A stretch of 64,000 bases of DNA from Nocardioides ungokensis (GTDB taxonomy: Bacteria; Actinomycetota; Actinomycetes; Propionibacteriales; Nocardioidaceae): NCBI RefSeq assembly GCF_013466985.1, contig NZ_CP059164.1:1311001-1375000 (forward strand), written 5' to 3'. Shown here in pieces: positions 40,924 to 48,619 of this stretch (the first letter of the stretch is position 1; every line of letters starts with the position of its first letter). The notes beneath the pieces are model-generated. The model saw nothing but the letters and a program-made list of their open reading frames with translations. It ran no database searches and was not told the DNA's origin. The translations under genes were made by a program, and so were the position numbers.

Positions 40924-40963
40924 ACAAAATCGTTTGCCCATTACAAGGATCGCGCGATAGTTT
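40924..40963 (+). promoter_or_regulatory. WhiB7-type autoregulated promoter
   Basis: An AT-rich ACAAAATCG (40924-40932) lies directly before a -35 TTGCCC (40934-40939); a -10 TAGTTT (40958-40963) follows after an 18-bp spacer. In mycobacteria WhiB7 binds such AT-rich DNA just upstream of the -35 through its AT hook. It would start a leader of about 415 nt. Confidence 0.65.
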
Positions 40964-41033
40964 TCCGACACAGCACTTCGCGCACCACGGCCCTGACAAA
41001 GCCGGCGCCCGACGAACCGAAGGAGGTGGCCCC

Positions 41034-41261
41034 GTGATGAACACCATGACTGCGATGACGGCTCAGATCCCGTCGAGCTTCGGCATGCCCACGTCCGGCC
41101 ACGCCACCGGTTCGACCCTCGGCCGCATCACCGGCTCCGCTGCCGGTTACGCCGTCGCCACCTCCGTGGTGTGCGACCGCAAGGCCGCCGCGGGCATCGG
41201 CACGGGCCTCGTCCAGGGCTACTTCCCGGGGACCACTGCCTGGAGACCACCGACCTGTTGA
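41034..41261 (+). CDS. Upstream leader ORF (uORF) of whiB7
   Basis: A 75-codon ORF (GTG at 41034 or ATG at 41037) with a very strong ribosome site AAGGAGGT at 41020-41027. It has no recognised domain and is rich in Ala, Gly and Thr. Its last codons contain the left antiterminator arm (41238-41245), and the stop lies 24 nt before the terminator stem. whiB7 leaders in mycobacteria and Streptomyces carry uORFs whose translation sets the attenuator. Its length differs from the short uORFs I recall, so a shorter internal start is possible. Confidence 0.6.
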   Translation: MMNTMTAMTAQIPSSFGMPTSGHATGSTLGRITGSAAGYAVATSVVCDRKAAAGIGTGLVQGYFPGTTAWRPPTC

Positions 41262-41289
41262 CCTTCAACAGCATCGGCAGCCTCCAGGC
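41238..41289 (+). promoter_or_regulatory. Antiterminator stem of the whiB7 attenuator
   Basis: GCCTGGAG (41238-41245) is exactly complementary to CTCCAGGC (41282-41289), which includes the first four bases of the terminator's left arm. The two folds exclude each other. A small hairpin GTTGA/TCAAC (41257-41269) sits in the loop. Confidence 0.6.
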
Positions 41290-41326
41290 CGCGGAACCCA
41301 CATTGGGATCCGCGGCCTTTCTGTTT
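41286..41326 (+). terminator. Intrinsic terminator (attenuator) before whiB7
   Basis: Perfect 10-bp stem AGGCCGCGGA (41286-41295) with TCCGCGGCCT (41309-41318), further paired CCC/GGG in the loop, followed by TTCTGTTT. It lies about 60 nt before the whiB7 start and ends the leader unless the antiterminator forms. Confidence 0.8.
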
Positions 41327-41386
41327 CTCGGGCCACCTGTTTCCAGCAACACACATCGCGATCAGGTCAGAAGAAGGAGGTGAAAC

Positions 41387-41712
41387 ATGACCATCAGCGT
41401 TCTCGACCGCACCGATGGGACTGCCGAGGCGCCGAGCCTGGGTCTCCTGCACGACCAGGCCGGTCAGGTGGACGACGAGCTGCTGCCCTGCCGGGCCAAC
41501 AACCCCGAGCTGTGGTTCGCCGAGTCACCCGCCGACGTGGAGCACGCCAAGCTCCTCTGCCAGGCCTGCCCGGTCCAGGCACTGTGCCTCGACGGAGCAC
41601 TCGAGCGCAGGGAGCCCTGGGGCGTCTGGGGCGGTGAGCTCTTCCTCCAGGGAGTGGTGATCCCCGCAAGCGTCCCCGCGGCCGACCCCGCAAGAACGAG
41701 GTCGCCGCGTAG
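41387..41712 (+). CDS. whiB7: WhiB7 transcription factor (frameshifted before the AT hook)
   Basis: A WhiB-family iron-sulfur regulator of intrinsic antibiotic resistance. The four cluster cysteines are Cys35, Cys58, Cys61 and Cys67, followed by EPWGVWGGELF, which contacts sigma-A. The AT hook RPRGRPRK is present in another frame from about 41665: adding one C to the CCCC run gives PRKRPRGRPRKNEVAA and a stop at 41712, 108 residues in all. As sequenced, the frame reads on to 41941 without the AT hook, which I regard as an error. AAGGAGG at 41374-41380 is the ribosome site. Confidence 0.9.
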
Positions 41713-41746
41713 GCGCCCTCCCGTCCCCGAAAGCAGACCCGCATCC

Positions 41747-41941
41747 ATGAACACGAACCCGAATCGGAGCATCACCATGAATCTCATCCACGAGAACCTG
41801 GCCCGCGCGCAAATGGCCGCGCGCCTGGGAGAGGCGCAGAACCTGCGGCAGGGTCGCCGAGTGGCCCGTGCCAACCGCCTGCACCGCAAGGCCGAGCAGG
41901 CCGCGCAGCAGGCTCGTCACGCCCTCGCCCGCGCGCTCTGA
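41747..41941 (+). CDS. Small basic helical protein, copy 1
   Basis: A 64-codon ORF starting at the ATG at 41747, or 54 codons from the ATG at 41777 (MNLIHENLARAQ). It is rich in Ala, Arg, Gln and Leu and predicted to be one long amphipathic helix. I recognise no family. It lies 35 bp after the repaired whiB7 stop and is closely related to the next ORF, so selection on the coding sequence is likely. No strong ribosome site is visible. Confidence 0.6.
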   Translation: MNTNPNRSITMNLIHENLARAQMAARLGEAQNLRQGRRVARANRLHRKAEQAAQQARHALARAL

Positions 41942-41986
41942 GCCCAGCCCACGCGGCCCGACCACGAAAGCCATCCGACACCAGCC

Positions 41987-42181
41987 ATGAAGACTTACCG
42001 AAAGCGAAGCAACGCCATGAATCTCATGAACGAAAATCTGGCCCGCGCACAACAGGCCGAGCGCCTGGGAGAGGCGCAGCAGCAGCGACTGGGCCACAAC
42101 CTGGCCCGGGCACGCCGGTTGAGCCGCAAGGCCGAGCTGGCAGCGCAGCAGGCACGTCTCGCCCTCGCTCGCGCCCTGTAG
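41987..42181 (+). CDS. Small basic helical protein, copy 2
   Basis: A 64-codon ORF (ATG 41987) or 54 codons from the ATG at 42017 (MNLMNENLARAQ). About three quarters of the positions equal copy 1, including RLGEAQ, RKAE, AAQQAR and ALARAL. The spacing of the two possible starts is the same in both copies. Function is unknown. A 17-bp perfect hairpin 65 bp downstream probably ends the whiB7 transcript. Confidence 0.6.
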   Translation: MKTYRKRSNAMNLMNENLARAQQAERLGEAQQQRLGHNLARARRLSRKAELAAQQARLALARAL

Positions 42182-42246
42182 ACCGCCGATGGACACCCCT
42201 GCGGGGGGACCCGTCTCCGGAACACCTGATCGCGGGTGTGAAGAGC

Positions 42247-42284
42247 AGAGCCGGGTACGACGAATCCTCGTCGTACCCGGCTCT
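42247..42284 (+). terminator. Strong hairpin ending the whiB7 region
   Basis: A perfect 17-bp stem (42247-42263 with 42268-42284) and a 4-nt loop ATCC, without a T run, as is common in high-GC actinobacteria. Confidence 0.75.
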
Positions 42285-42311
42285 TGCCGTGTCCGGGACC
42301 GGGCCCCGGCG

Positions 42312-42317
42312 TAGGGT
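42312..42317 (+). promoter_or_regulatory. -10 hexamer of the small zinc-finger gene
   Basis: TAGGGT followed by 7 nt and the ATG at 42325; leaderless layout. Confidence 0.45.
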
Positions 42318-42324
42318 CGGGACC

Positions 42325-42486
42325 ATGACCACGTGTGACTTCTGTGGTCGGCAGGAGCCGGACGAGGCGGCGACGCTGACCTGGACGACCTCGGTCGAGA
42401 ACGGCCGGAGGCGGGTCTTCTGCGACGTCTGCTCGCGCGCGAACCTGCGCGCCATGGAGGGCAAGCTCGACAGCGAGTTCTGGTGA
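42325..42486 (+). CDS. Small zinc-finger-like protein
   Basis: A 53-residue protein with two CxxC pairs, CDFCG near the start and CDVCS at about residues 34-38, likely binding one zinc ion. The end MEGKLDSEFW is short and acidic. Similar small proteins are common in actinobacteria; the function is not known. It converges with the ThiF-like gene. Confidence 0.75.
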   Translation: MTTCDFCGRQEPDEAATLTWTTSVENGRRRVFCDVCSRANLRAMEGKLDSEFW

Positions 42487-42508
42487 GCGACCCGGACGAG
42501 CAGGCGGC

Positions 42509-43390
42509 TCATCCCGCCAGCACGCCGTCCCACGAACATCCGCAGTGCGGGTGCCGGCGCCAGGCCTGACGCTCCAGCGCCAGGCCGACGCCCACGGTGA
42601 TGGAGGCCGACCAGGTCGCCGGCTCGTCGCCGTCGACGAAGGAGACGACGTCGCGCGCCGCCAGGGCCACGGCGGCGGCGAGCAGGGCCGGGTCCCGCGG
42701 CGCCGGCCCGGAGGCCCGGGTGTCGGGACCGCACTGCTCCAGGACCAGCGAGCGGCGCGGGTCCCGCTCGGCGAGCCGGGCGTCCACGCAACGCTGGCAG
42801 GCGGTCAGGCCGGGGGCGACGAACGGTCCGACGGTGAGCCCGCCCGGCCCGGGGGCGACGACCAGGTGGGGCAGCCCCGCACGCAGCAGCGGGTCGAGCC
42901 GGGCGCGCGGCAGGGCGTCGTCGCTGACCACGAGCACGGCGTCGGCGTGCTCCGCGCTGTCGGCCGGTCCTACGCCCGAGGCCCGGAGCAGCCGACCAGC
43001 GGCCTGGGCGAGGTCGGGAGGCGCCTCCACGGCGATGCGCGACTGCGCCCGCGCATCCAGGCGGCGCCCGGCGTCGTCGCCGAACTCCGCGAACGCCGCC
43101 GTGGCAGCGGACCGGTCGCTCGCCCGACGCACCTCGGCGTCCCGGACGGCGACGTCGACCAGCAGCCCGCGGGCGTGCAGGTCGGCGACCAGCCGTCGGC
43201 CGGTGGGGGTGTCGAGGACCGGCGTCCTCCCGGCACGCAGCTCCTCGAGGACTCGTCGGGCCTCGGGGTCGTCCGTGACGACGAGGAGGTGCGGTGGGTC
43301 GACGCCGACCTGCAGGTGCCGGTCGTCGCGGCGTACGACGTGGAGGCCGGGCCGCAGCACCGGCTGGGCCGCGATCGCGTCACGAGACAT
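42509..43390 (-). CDS. ThiF/E1-like protein (TOMM-type precursor-binding family)
   Basis: A 293-residue protein resembling the E1/ThiF-like partner of cyclodehydratases: VVAPGPGGLTVGPFVAPGLTACQRCVDARLAERDP (positions about 208-243) is the family's zinc CxxC region, with a C-terminal HCGC completing a possible zinc site. No nucleotide-binding loop is clear. As I recall, M. tuberculosis has a related gene (Rv3196) in the same neighbourhood, and no peptide-modification partners are seen here. The ATG at 43390 is used. Confidence 0.6.
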   Translation of the reverse strand: MSRDAIAAQPVLRPGLHVVRRDDRHLQVGVDPPHLLVVTDDPEARRVLEELRAGRTPVLDTPTGRRLVADLHARGLLVDVAVRDAEVRRASDRSAATAAFAEFGDDAGRRLDARAQSRIAVEAPPDLAQAAGRLLRASGVGPADSAEHADAVLVVSDDALPRARLDPLLRAGLPHLVVAPGPGGLTVGPFVAPGLTACQRCVDARLAERDPRRSLVLEQCGPDTRASGPAPRDPALLAAAVALAARDVVSFVDGDEPATWSASITVGVGLALERQAWRRHPHCGCSWDGVLAG

Positions 43391-43467
43391 GCTCCGCAGG
43401 CTCGCACAGCGCGGCGAGCGGGGCGCCGGTCCATCCACAGGGGCGCGCAGCGAGGGGTGAAATCGAC

Positions 43468-43507
43468 GGCGGCGCCGCACCGGTCCTCAGGACCGGGCGA
43501 CGCCGCC
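43468..43507 (-). terminator. Hairpin after the DUF5679 gene
   Basis: A long stem: CCGGTCC (43480-43486) with GGACCGG (43490-43496), extended by further GC pairs out to 43468/43507. It lies 30 bp past the DUF5679 stop. Confidence 0.6.
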
Positions 43508-43537
43508 GTAGAGCTCGTGGGGCTGATCAGTGGATGA

Positions 43538-43696
43538 TCAGGCCTTGCCGAGGATGCGGTTGAGGTTCGTGCCGCAGACGGGGCACACGGCCTTGGCCAT
43601 GCGAGTGCCCTTGTCGTTGACCTTGACCTCGCCCTCGGCCTCGCGCTTCTCCTTGCACTTGACGCAGTAGAACTCGCCGCTCCAGGTCTCCGCCAT
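43538..43696 (-). CDS. DUF5679 zinc-ribbon protein
   Basis: A 52-residue protein with CVKCKE and CPVCG, a compact zinc ribbon typical of DUF5679. The ATG at 43696 follows AAGGAGGC. It is highly expressed-looking (strong ribosome site) and of unknown function. Confidence 0.85.
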   Translation of the reverse strand: MAETWSGEFYCVKCKEKREAEGEVKVNDKGTRMAKAVCPVCGTNLNRILGKA

Positions 43697-43875
43697 GACG
43701 GCCTCCTTGCCTATGTTTTCTTCGGTCGTCGCGACGGGGAACACGTGGGAAGCCCGCCGGAGCCCGACGGCGGGTGCCGCCGAGCCGAGTCGACCCTACG
43801 GCACACTCGGGCGCGGGCGTAGCAGGCACACCGGGAGGCGTGAACCGGGTCACGGTGCGGTCGGCCGCCGCTCAG

Positions 43876-43881
43876 TACGTT
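43876..43881 (+). promoter_or_regulatory. -10 hexamer of the crotonase gene
   Basis: TACGTT, 6 nt before the ATG at 43888; leaderless layout. Confidence 0.45.
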
Positions 43882-43887
43882 GTGCGC

Positions 43888-44682
43888 ATGCCTGAACTCA
43901 CCCACCTGCGCCTCGAGCGCCCCCGCGACGGCGTCGCGGTCCTCACGCTCGACAACCCCGACCAGCGCAACGCGATGTCCGACCAGATGACCGACTCCTG
44001 GGTCGCGGCCGTCGACGAGCTCGCCGCCGACCGGTCGCTGCGGGTGGTGGTGGTGACCGGTGAGGGCTCGGCCTTCTGCTCCGGCGGCAACACCTCGTGG
44101 ATCGCCTCCGAGCCCGATGCCACGGTCGACCACCTGCGCACCAGGATGATGGCGTTCTACCGGGCCTGGCTCTCGATCCGGAAGCTGGAGGTGCCGACGA
44201 TCGCCGCGGTCAACGGACCGGCGATCGGGGCCGGGCTGTGCCTGGCACTCGCCTGCGACCTCCGGTACGCCGCGGCGGGCGCCCGGCTGGGCGCGCCGTT
44301 CGTGAAGCTGGGCATGCACGCCGGCATGGCCGGGACCTGGCTGCTGCCCAACGTCGTGGGGGAGGCGCACGCGCGCGACCTGCTCCTCACCGGCCGGGTC
44401 GTGGACGCCGAGGAGGCACTCCGGCTCGGGCTGGTCTCGCGGGTCATCGAGCCCGCCTCCTTCCACGAGGAGGTGCTCGCGACCGCCGAGGGGATCGCGG
44501 CGACGGCCCCGATCGCCAGCCGGCTGACCAAGATCGCGCTCGCCGACGGCGGCCACGCCGACTTCGAGAGCTGCCTGCAGTGGGAGGCGATGGCCCAGCC
44601 CGTCACGCTGGCCACCGCCGACCTCCAGGAGGGCATCCGCGCTGCCCGGGAGAAGCGCGCACCCGCCTTCACCGGGCGGTAG
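43888..44682 (+). CDS. Enoyl-CoA hydratase/isomerase (crotonase) family protein
   Basis: A 264-residue crotonase. The oxyanion-hole segments are FCSGGN and PAIGAGLCLALACD. Compared with the classical hydratase, the first catalytic Glu (in PExxLG) is Phe (PFVKLG), and the second Glu position (GKSLAME) is Asp (GEAHARD), so it may not be a standard enoyl-CoA hydratase. It could be an isomerase, hydrolase or decarboxylase of the superfamily. It is a single gene with its own -10. Confidence 0.85.
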   Translation: MPELTHLRLERPRDGVAVLTLDNPDQRNAMSDQMTDSWVAAVDELAADRSLRVVVVTGEGSAFCSGGNTSWIASEPDATVDHLRTRMMAFYRAWLSIRKLEVPTIAAVNGPAIGAGLCLALACDLRYAAAGARLGAPFVKLGMHAGMAGTWLLPNVVGEAHARDLLLTGRVVDAEEALRLGLVSRVIEPASFHEEVLATAEGIAATAPIASRLTKIALADGGHADFESCLQWEAMAQPVTLATADLQEGIRAAREKRAPAFTGR

Positions 44683-44722
44683 CGGCACCGGCCCCAGCGC
44701 TGTCGGGACCCGGGGACGCAGA

Positions 44723-44790
44723 AGGACCCCCGGTCCGCCTCACGACACTTGCCTTCCCCTTGCGAATGTCGTTCGACGGGCCGGGGGCCT
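44723..44790 (+). terminator. Long imperfect inverted repeat downstream of the crotonase
   Basis: The roughly 345 bp between the crotonase and the PHP gene hold no gene. They contain a long two-part hairpin: AGG/CCT plus CCCCCGGTCCG against CGGGCCGGGGG as the outer stem, then ACGACA...TGC against GCG..TGTCGT (44742-44772) as the inner stem. It is probably a terminator, perhaps working both ways; a structured RNA cannot be excluded. Confidence 0.5.
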
Positions 44791-45026
44791 CATCTGGGGC
44801 CCCACGCTAGGAGGCGCTGCGCCCGGCGGTCAACGACACGTCGCCACCGCCTGTGGACAACCTGTGGACAACCCTGTGGGGGAGCCGGGCGGGCGGTGGA
44901 GAACCACCGTCCGGTCGCGGGAGGAGCCTGTGGAGGACACGCCCGGGCGAGCGTCGTACGCTGCGCTGACCAGCGGGGATGTCCATCCACCGGCTGTGGA
45001 GAGAAGAAAACTCGGAGGTGTACGGC

Positions 45027-46079
45027 GTGTCGGACCGATCGGGGGGCCAGTCCTGGGACGGCGGCGCGGTGGCAGCACTGCGCCGGATCGCGTTCCTGCT
45101 CGAGCGGGCCCGCGAGGACACCTACAAGGTCAAGGCGTTCCGGGGCGCGGCCGCCACCATCCTGCCGATGCCGGAGGCCGAGGTGCGAGCTGCGGTCGAG
45201 GCCGGGACCCTGACCGACCTGCCCGGGGTCGGCGCCAGCTCGGCGCGGGTGATCGCCGACGCCGTGCGCGGGGTGATGCCCGAGCGTCTCGCCCGGCTGG
45301 AGGCCGAGCACGGCGGGCCGGTGACCGCCGGCGGTCAGGAGCTGCGGGCGGCCCTGCGCGGGGACCTGCACTCCCACTCGGACTGGTCGGACGGAGGGTC
45401 CCCGATCGAGGAGATGGCCTTCACCGCCATCGAGCTCGGCCACGAGTACCTGGTGCTGACCGACCACTCGCCGCGGCTGACGGTGGCGCACGGGCTCAGC
45501 GCCGAGCGGTTGACCCGGCAGCTGGGGGTGGTCGACGCGGTCAACGAGCATCTCGGCGGCGCCGGCTTCACCCTGCTCAAGGGGATCGAGGTCGACATCC
45601 TCGACGACGGCGCGCTCGACCAGACCGACGAGCTGCTGGCCCGCCTCGACGTGCGGGTGGCCAGCGTCCACTCGAAGCTGAAGATGGATGCCGACGCGAT
45701 GACGAGGCGGATGGTGGCCGCTATCCGCAACCCGCGCATGAACGTGCTGGGCCACTGCACCGGCCGCCTGGTGACCGGCAACCGGGGCACCAGACCGGGC
45801 TCGCAGTTCGACGCGAAGACGGTGTTCGCGGCCTGCGCGGAGCACGACGTGGCGGTCGAGATCAACTCGCGTCCCGAGCGTCGCGACCCGCCGACCAGGC
45901 TGCTGGAGCTGGCGCGTGACCTCGGCTGCCTCTTCTCCATCGACAGCGACGCCCACGCCCCCGGTCAGCTCGACTTCCTCGGCTTCGGGTGCGAGCGCGC
46001 GGAGCAGGCCGGGATCGACCCGGACCGGATCGTCAACACCTGGCCGAAGGACCGCCTCCTGGCCTGGGCGAACGGCTAG
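45027..46079 (+). CDS. PHP-domain protein with helix-hairpin-helix (PolX-like)
   Basis: A 350-residue protein: an N-terminal DNA-polymerase-X-type HhH region (FLLERAREDTYKVKAFRGAA and DLPGVGASSARVI, residues about 20-80), then a PHP phosphoesterase domain with metal motifs DLHSHSDWSDGG, LTDHSP, GIEVDI, SVHS, GHCTG and SDAHAP. The polymerase core is absent, so it is probably a nuclease or phosphoesterase. The GTG at 45027 is chosen because GGAGGT lies 8 nt upstream. Confidence 0.9.
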   Translation: MSDRSGGQSWDGGAVAALRRIAFLLERAREDTYKVKAFRGAAATILPMPEAEVRAAVEAGTLTDLPGVGASSARVIADAVRGVMPERLARLEAEHGGPVTAGGQELRAALRGDLHSHSDWSDGGSPIEEMAFTAIELGHEYLVLTDHSPRLTVAHGLSAERLTRQLGVVDAVNEHLGGAGFTLLKGIEVDILDDGALDQTDELLARLDVRVASVHSKLKMDADAMTRRMVAAIRNPRMNVLGHCTGRLVTGNRGTRPGSQFDAKTVFAACAEHDVAVEINSRPERRDPPTRLLELARDLGCLFSIDSDAHAPGQLDFLGFGCERAEQAGIDPDRIVNTWPKDRLLAWANG

Positions 46080-46082
46080 GTT
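46077..46082 (+). promoter_or_regulatory. -10 hexamer of the M48-like peptidase gene
   Basis: TAGGTT, overlapping the PHP stop codon, followed by 7 nt and the ATG at 46090. Confidence 0.45.
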
Positions 46083-46089
46083 TTCGCTC

Positions 46090-46617
46090 ATGGGACGTCC
46101 TGAGGTGGAGGTACGCCGCTCGAAGCGGCGCCGACGCACCGTCTCGGCGTACAAGGACGGCGACCGGATCGTCGTGATGATCCCCGCCTCGCTCAGCCGC
46201 GCCGAGGAGGCCGAGTGGGTCGAGACGATGCTGACCCGCCTGGAGAAGTCCGAGCAGCGTCGGCGGCCCTCGGACGACGCGCTCCTGCAGCGGGCGCAGG
46301 GGCTCAGCGACCGCTACCTGGGTGGCCTCGCGACGCCGGAGTCGGTGCGCTGGGTGGAGAACCAGCGGTCGCGGTGGGGGTCCTGCACTCCCGGTGACCG
46401 CACCATCCGGTTGTCGGCGCGGCTGCAGGGCATGCCCTCGTGGGTCATCGACTACGTGTTGATCCACGAGCTCGCGCACCTGCTGGAGTCCGGGCACGAC
46501 GCGAGGTTCTGGGCCTGGGTGGACCGCTACCCGCAGGCCGAGCGGGCCAAGGGCTACCTGCTCGGGTGGTCCGCCGCGGCCAAGGTGGAACCGCCGCCCA
46601 GCGGCGACGCCGACTGA
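46090..46617 (+). CDS. YgjP/M48-like zinc metallopeptidase domain protein
   Basis: A 175-residue protein of the YgjP (DUF45) family. The zinc motif HELAH is at residues 126-130 and a third His at 136 (SGHDARFW). RSRWGSC near residue 94 is the other family signature. Probably an intracellular metalloprotease of unknown substrate. It immediately follows the PHP gene. Confidence 0.88.
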   Translation: MGRPEVEVRRSKRRRRTVSAYKDGDRIVVMIPASLSRAEEAEWVETMLTRLEKSEQRRRPSDDALLQRAQGLSDRYLGGLATPESVRWVENQRSRWGSCTPGDRTIRLSARLQGMPSWVIDYVLIHELAHLLESGHDARFWAWVDRYPQAERAKGYLLGWSAAAKVEPPPSGDAD

Positions 46618-46659
46618 CCCGGCGGCCCGTCAGCTCGGCAGTCCGTCAGCTCAGCCCGA

Positions 46660-47202
46660 TCAGGCGAACCGCCGCCGGGCGATCGCGATCAGCTCGTGCA
46701 TCGCGGGCTCGAGGTCGGGCAGGCCGTGCAGCGGCCACCACCGCACCTCCAGCGACTCGTCGCTCGTCGCGTGGTTGGCCCCTTCGGGGGCCTGCGCGAC
46801 GTAGCGGACGTCGAGGTGGTGGACCATGCCCCGTGGGTCGCAGAACGGGACCGGGTGCTCGTCGAGCTGGGCCGGCTCAGGGTCGAACCGGAGCTCGGTG
46901 AGGCCCGACTCCTCCCGTCCCTCCCGCAGCGCCGCGCCGGCCAGGGTGGCGTCTGCGGGCTCGCAGTGGCCGCCGAACGCGAACCAGCGTTGGGCCTTGC
47001 GGTGCAGGTTGAGCAGCACCTGCTCGCCGGTCGTGTCGACGACGAGCACCCCGGCGGTCAGGTGGTCGGGGAAGTGGGCGCGGTACATCCCGTCGGGCGC
47101 GCCGTGCAGGTGGGCGAGGTAGCGCTCCCGCAGCTCCTCCTGGGCGCGCGACGGCGCCGTCCACCCCGAGAGGACGGCGACCGCGTCGGCGTGCAGGCTC
47201 AC
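46660..47202 (-). CDS. Nudix hydrolase
   Basis: A 180-residue Nudix protein with FGGHCEP and the box core REGREESG at about residues 96-103. Substrate unknown. The GTG at 47202 overlaps the stop of the DUF2342 protease gene (GTGA), so the two are translationally coupled. Confidence 0.85.
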   Translation of the reverse strand: MSLHADAVAVLSGWTAPSRAQEELRERYLAHLHGAPDGMYRAHFPDHLTAGVLVVDTTGEQVLLNLHRKAQRWFAFGGHCEPADATLAGAALREGREESGLTELRFDPEPAQLDEHPVPFCDPRGMVHHLDVRYVAQAPEGANHATSDESLEVRWWPLHGLPDLEPAMHELIAIARRRFA

Positions 47203-48563
47203 TCGGCGGGGGAGTCCGGCGCGGAGCCGGAGCCGTTGCCACCGTCGAGGAGGTCGCGCAGCGCGGCGTCGAAGTCGTCGGCGCTGAGCTCCTCGGGGGC
47301 CGAGGCGTCCTCGCGGAAACCCAGCGGGTCGTCGAGGTCGGCCGCGCTCGGCAGCAGGTCAGGGTGCATCCAGACGCCGTCGCGGGCCTCGATGCCCTGG
47401 CGGGTGCGCAGCGACCCCCACAGCGTGGAGGCGTCGCGGAGGCGCCGCGGACGCAGCTCGAGCCCTACCAGCGTCGCGAAGGTCTGCTCGGCCGGACCGC
47501 CGGCGGCGCGGCGGCGGCGGAAGGCCTCCTGGAGCTTGGCGGCGGCGGGCATCCGCTCGTGGGTGGCCTGGTTGACGACCTCGTCGACCCAGCCCTCGAC
47601 CAGGGCGAGGGTGACCTCGAGGCGCTCGAGCGCGGACGTCTGGGCGGGGGACTGGGGCAGGTCGAACAGGCCGCCGTCGAGCAGCTCCTGCATGGACTCG
47701 GGGTTGGTCGGGTCCACGCCGCGCATCTGCTCCTCGATGCGGGACTGCAGGCCCTCGGCGTTGATCTCCATGCCGCGGGCGTAGTCGGCGACCGCGCCGA
47801 TGAGGTGCTCGCGCAGCCACGGCACGTGGCTGAAGAGCCGCTGGTGTGCCGCCTCGCGCAGGGCGAGGTAGAGCACGACGTCGTCCTCGGACACGTCGAG
47901 ACCCTCGGCGAAGGCGGCGACGTTGGCCGGCACCAGCGCAGCCTTGCCGGCCGGAGCCAGCGGCAGCCCGATGTCGGAGACGCTGAGCACCTCCGCGGCG
48001 AGGGCGCCGAGGCCGGAGCCGACCTGGGAGGCGAGCATCGCGCCCACCGCCTTGCCGAGGATGCCGAGCATCGGCCCGGACGCGGCGCGGGCCTCCTCGG
48101 GCAGTGTGCTGCCCAGGGCCTGCACCGACCCCTCGGCGATCGGCTCGACCAGCACCTTCCAGACGTCGGTGGTCCCGACGATCCACTCCGCCCGGCTCCA
48201 CGCCGCGGTCGAGCTGATGCCGGAGGGGAACGTGGTGGTGTCGTCGAGCCAGTGGTCGGCGAGGCGCAGCGCGTCGGCGACCGCGTCCTTCTGCTTCTGG
48301 CTGGGGGACGGGTCGGGCTGCTGCGCGACGAGCTTGCGCGCCGTGTCGAGGGCGTAGTCCCAGTTCAGGGCGCCGTCGTAGGGCTGCATCAGGGACTGGA
48401 TCTGGCTGAACAGCGCGCCCAGGTCGGGCATCCCGCCCGGGCCTCCGCCGAGGGAGCCACCGAGGCCGGCACTGCCGAAGAACTGCTCGAAGGGCGTGCC
48501 CTTGAAGGGGTTCTGGCCGCGGTCTTCCGGCTCGTCGGGAGTGTCGCCGGGGTTGTTGCTCAT
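47199..48563 (-). CDS. Zinc-dependent metalloprotease, DUF2342 family
   Basis: A 454-residue protein of the actinobacterial DUF2342/coenzyme-F420-biosynthesis-associated zincin family. The helix motif LREAAHQRLFSH near residue 228 is the modified zinc site (normally HExxH). The first 60 residues are Gly/Pro/Gln-rich (FKGTPFEQFFGSAG). The neighbour S16/PDZ protease and UPF0182 accompany this gene in mycobacteria. Physiological substrate unknown. Confidence 0.88.
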   Translation of the reverse strand: MSNNPGDTPDEPEDRGQNPFKGTPFEQFFGSAGLGGSLGGGPGGMPDLGALFSQIQSLMQPYDGALNWDYALDTARKLVAQQPDPSPSQKQKDAVADALRLADHWLDDTTTFPSGISSTAAWSRAEWIVGTTDVWKVLVEPIAEGSVQALGSTLPEEARAASGPMLGILGKAVGAMLASQVGSGLGALAAEVLSVSDIGLPLAPAGKAALVPANVAAFAEGLDVSEDDVVLYLALREAAHQRLFSHVPWLREHLIGAVADYARGMEINAEGLQSRIEEQMRGVDPTNPESMQELLDGGLFDLPQSPAQTSALERLEVTLALVEGWVDEVVNQATHERMPAAAKLQEAFRRRRAAGGPAEQTFATLVGLELRPRRLRDASTLWGSLRTRQGIEARDGVWMHPDLLPSAADLDDPLGFREDASAPEELSADDFDAALRDLLDGGNGSGSAPDSPAE

Positions 48564-48606
48564 GGACCAACCGTACGCGTCGGCGGCAAGGTCGGCGGTC
48601 GCGGAC

Positions 48607-48612
48607 TAGGGT
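48607..48612 (+). promoter_or_regulatory. -10 hexamer of moaE
   Basis: TAGGGT, 7 nt before the GTG at 48620; leaderless layout. Confidence 0.45.
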
Positions 48613-48619
48613 CGGATCC

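Larger units (their letters stand above)
41727..42181 (+). repeat. Tandem duplication of a ~240-bp unit downstream of whiB7
   Basis: Two units, about 41727-41941 and 41966-42181, share high DNA similarity including a CGAAAGC...CCATGAA leader, two ATGs ten codons apart, and the coding part. Each carries one micro-ORF. Confidence 0.7.

Noticed and set aside
41387..41941. A single 184-residue WhiB7 fused to the first micro-ORF.
   Set aside because: The AT hook is intact in the other frame and ends at 41712; one C missing explains the fusion.
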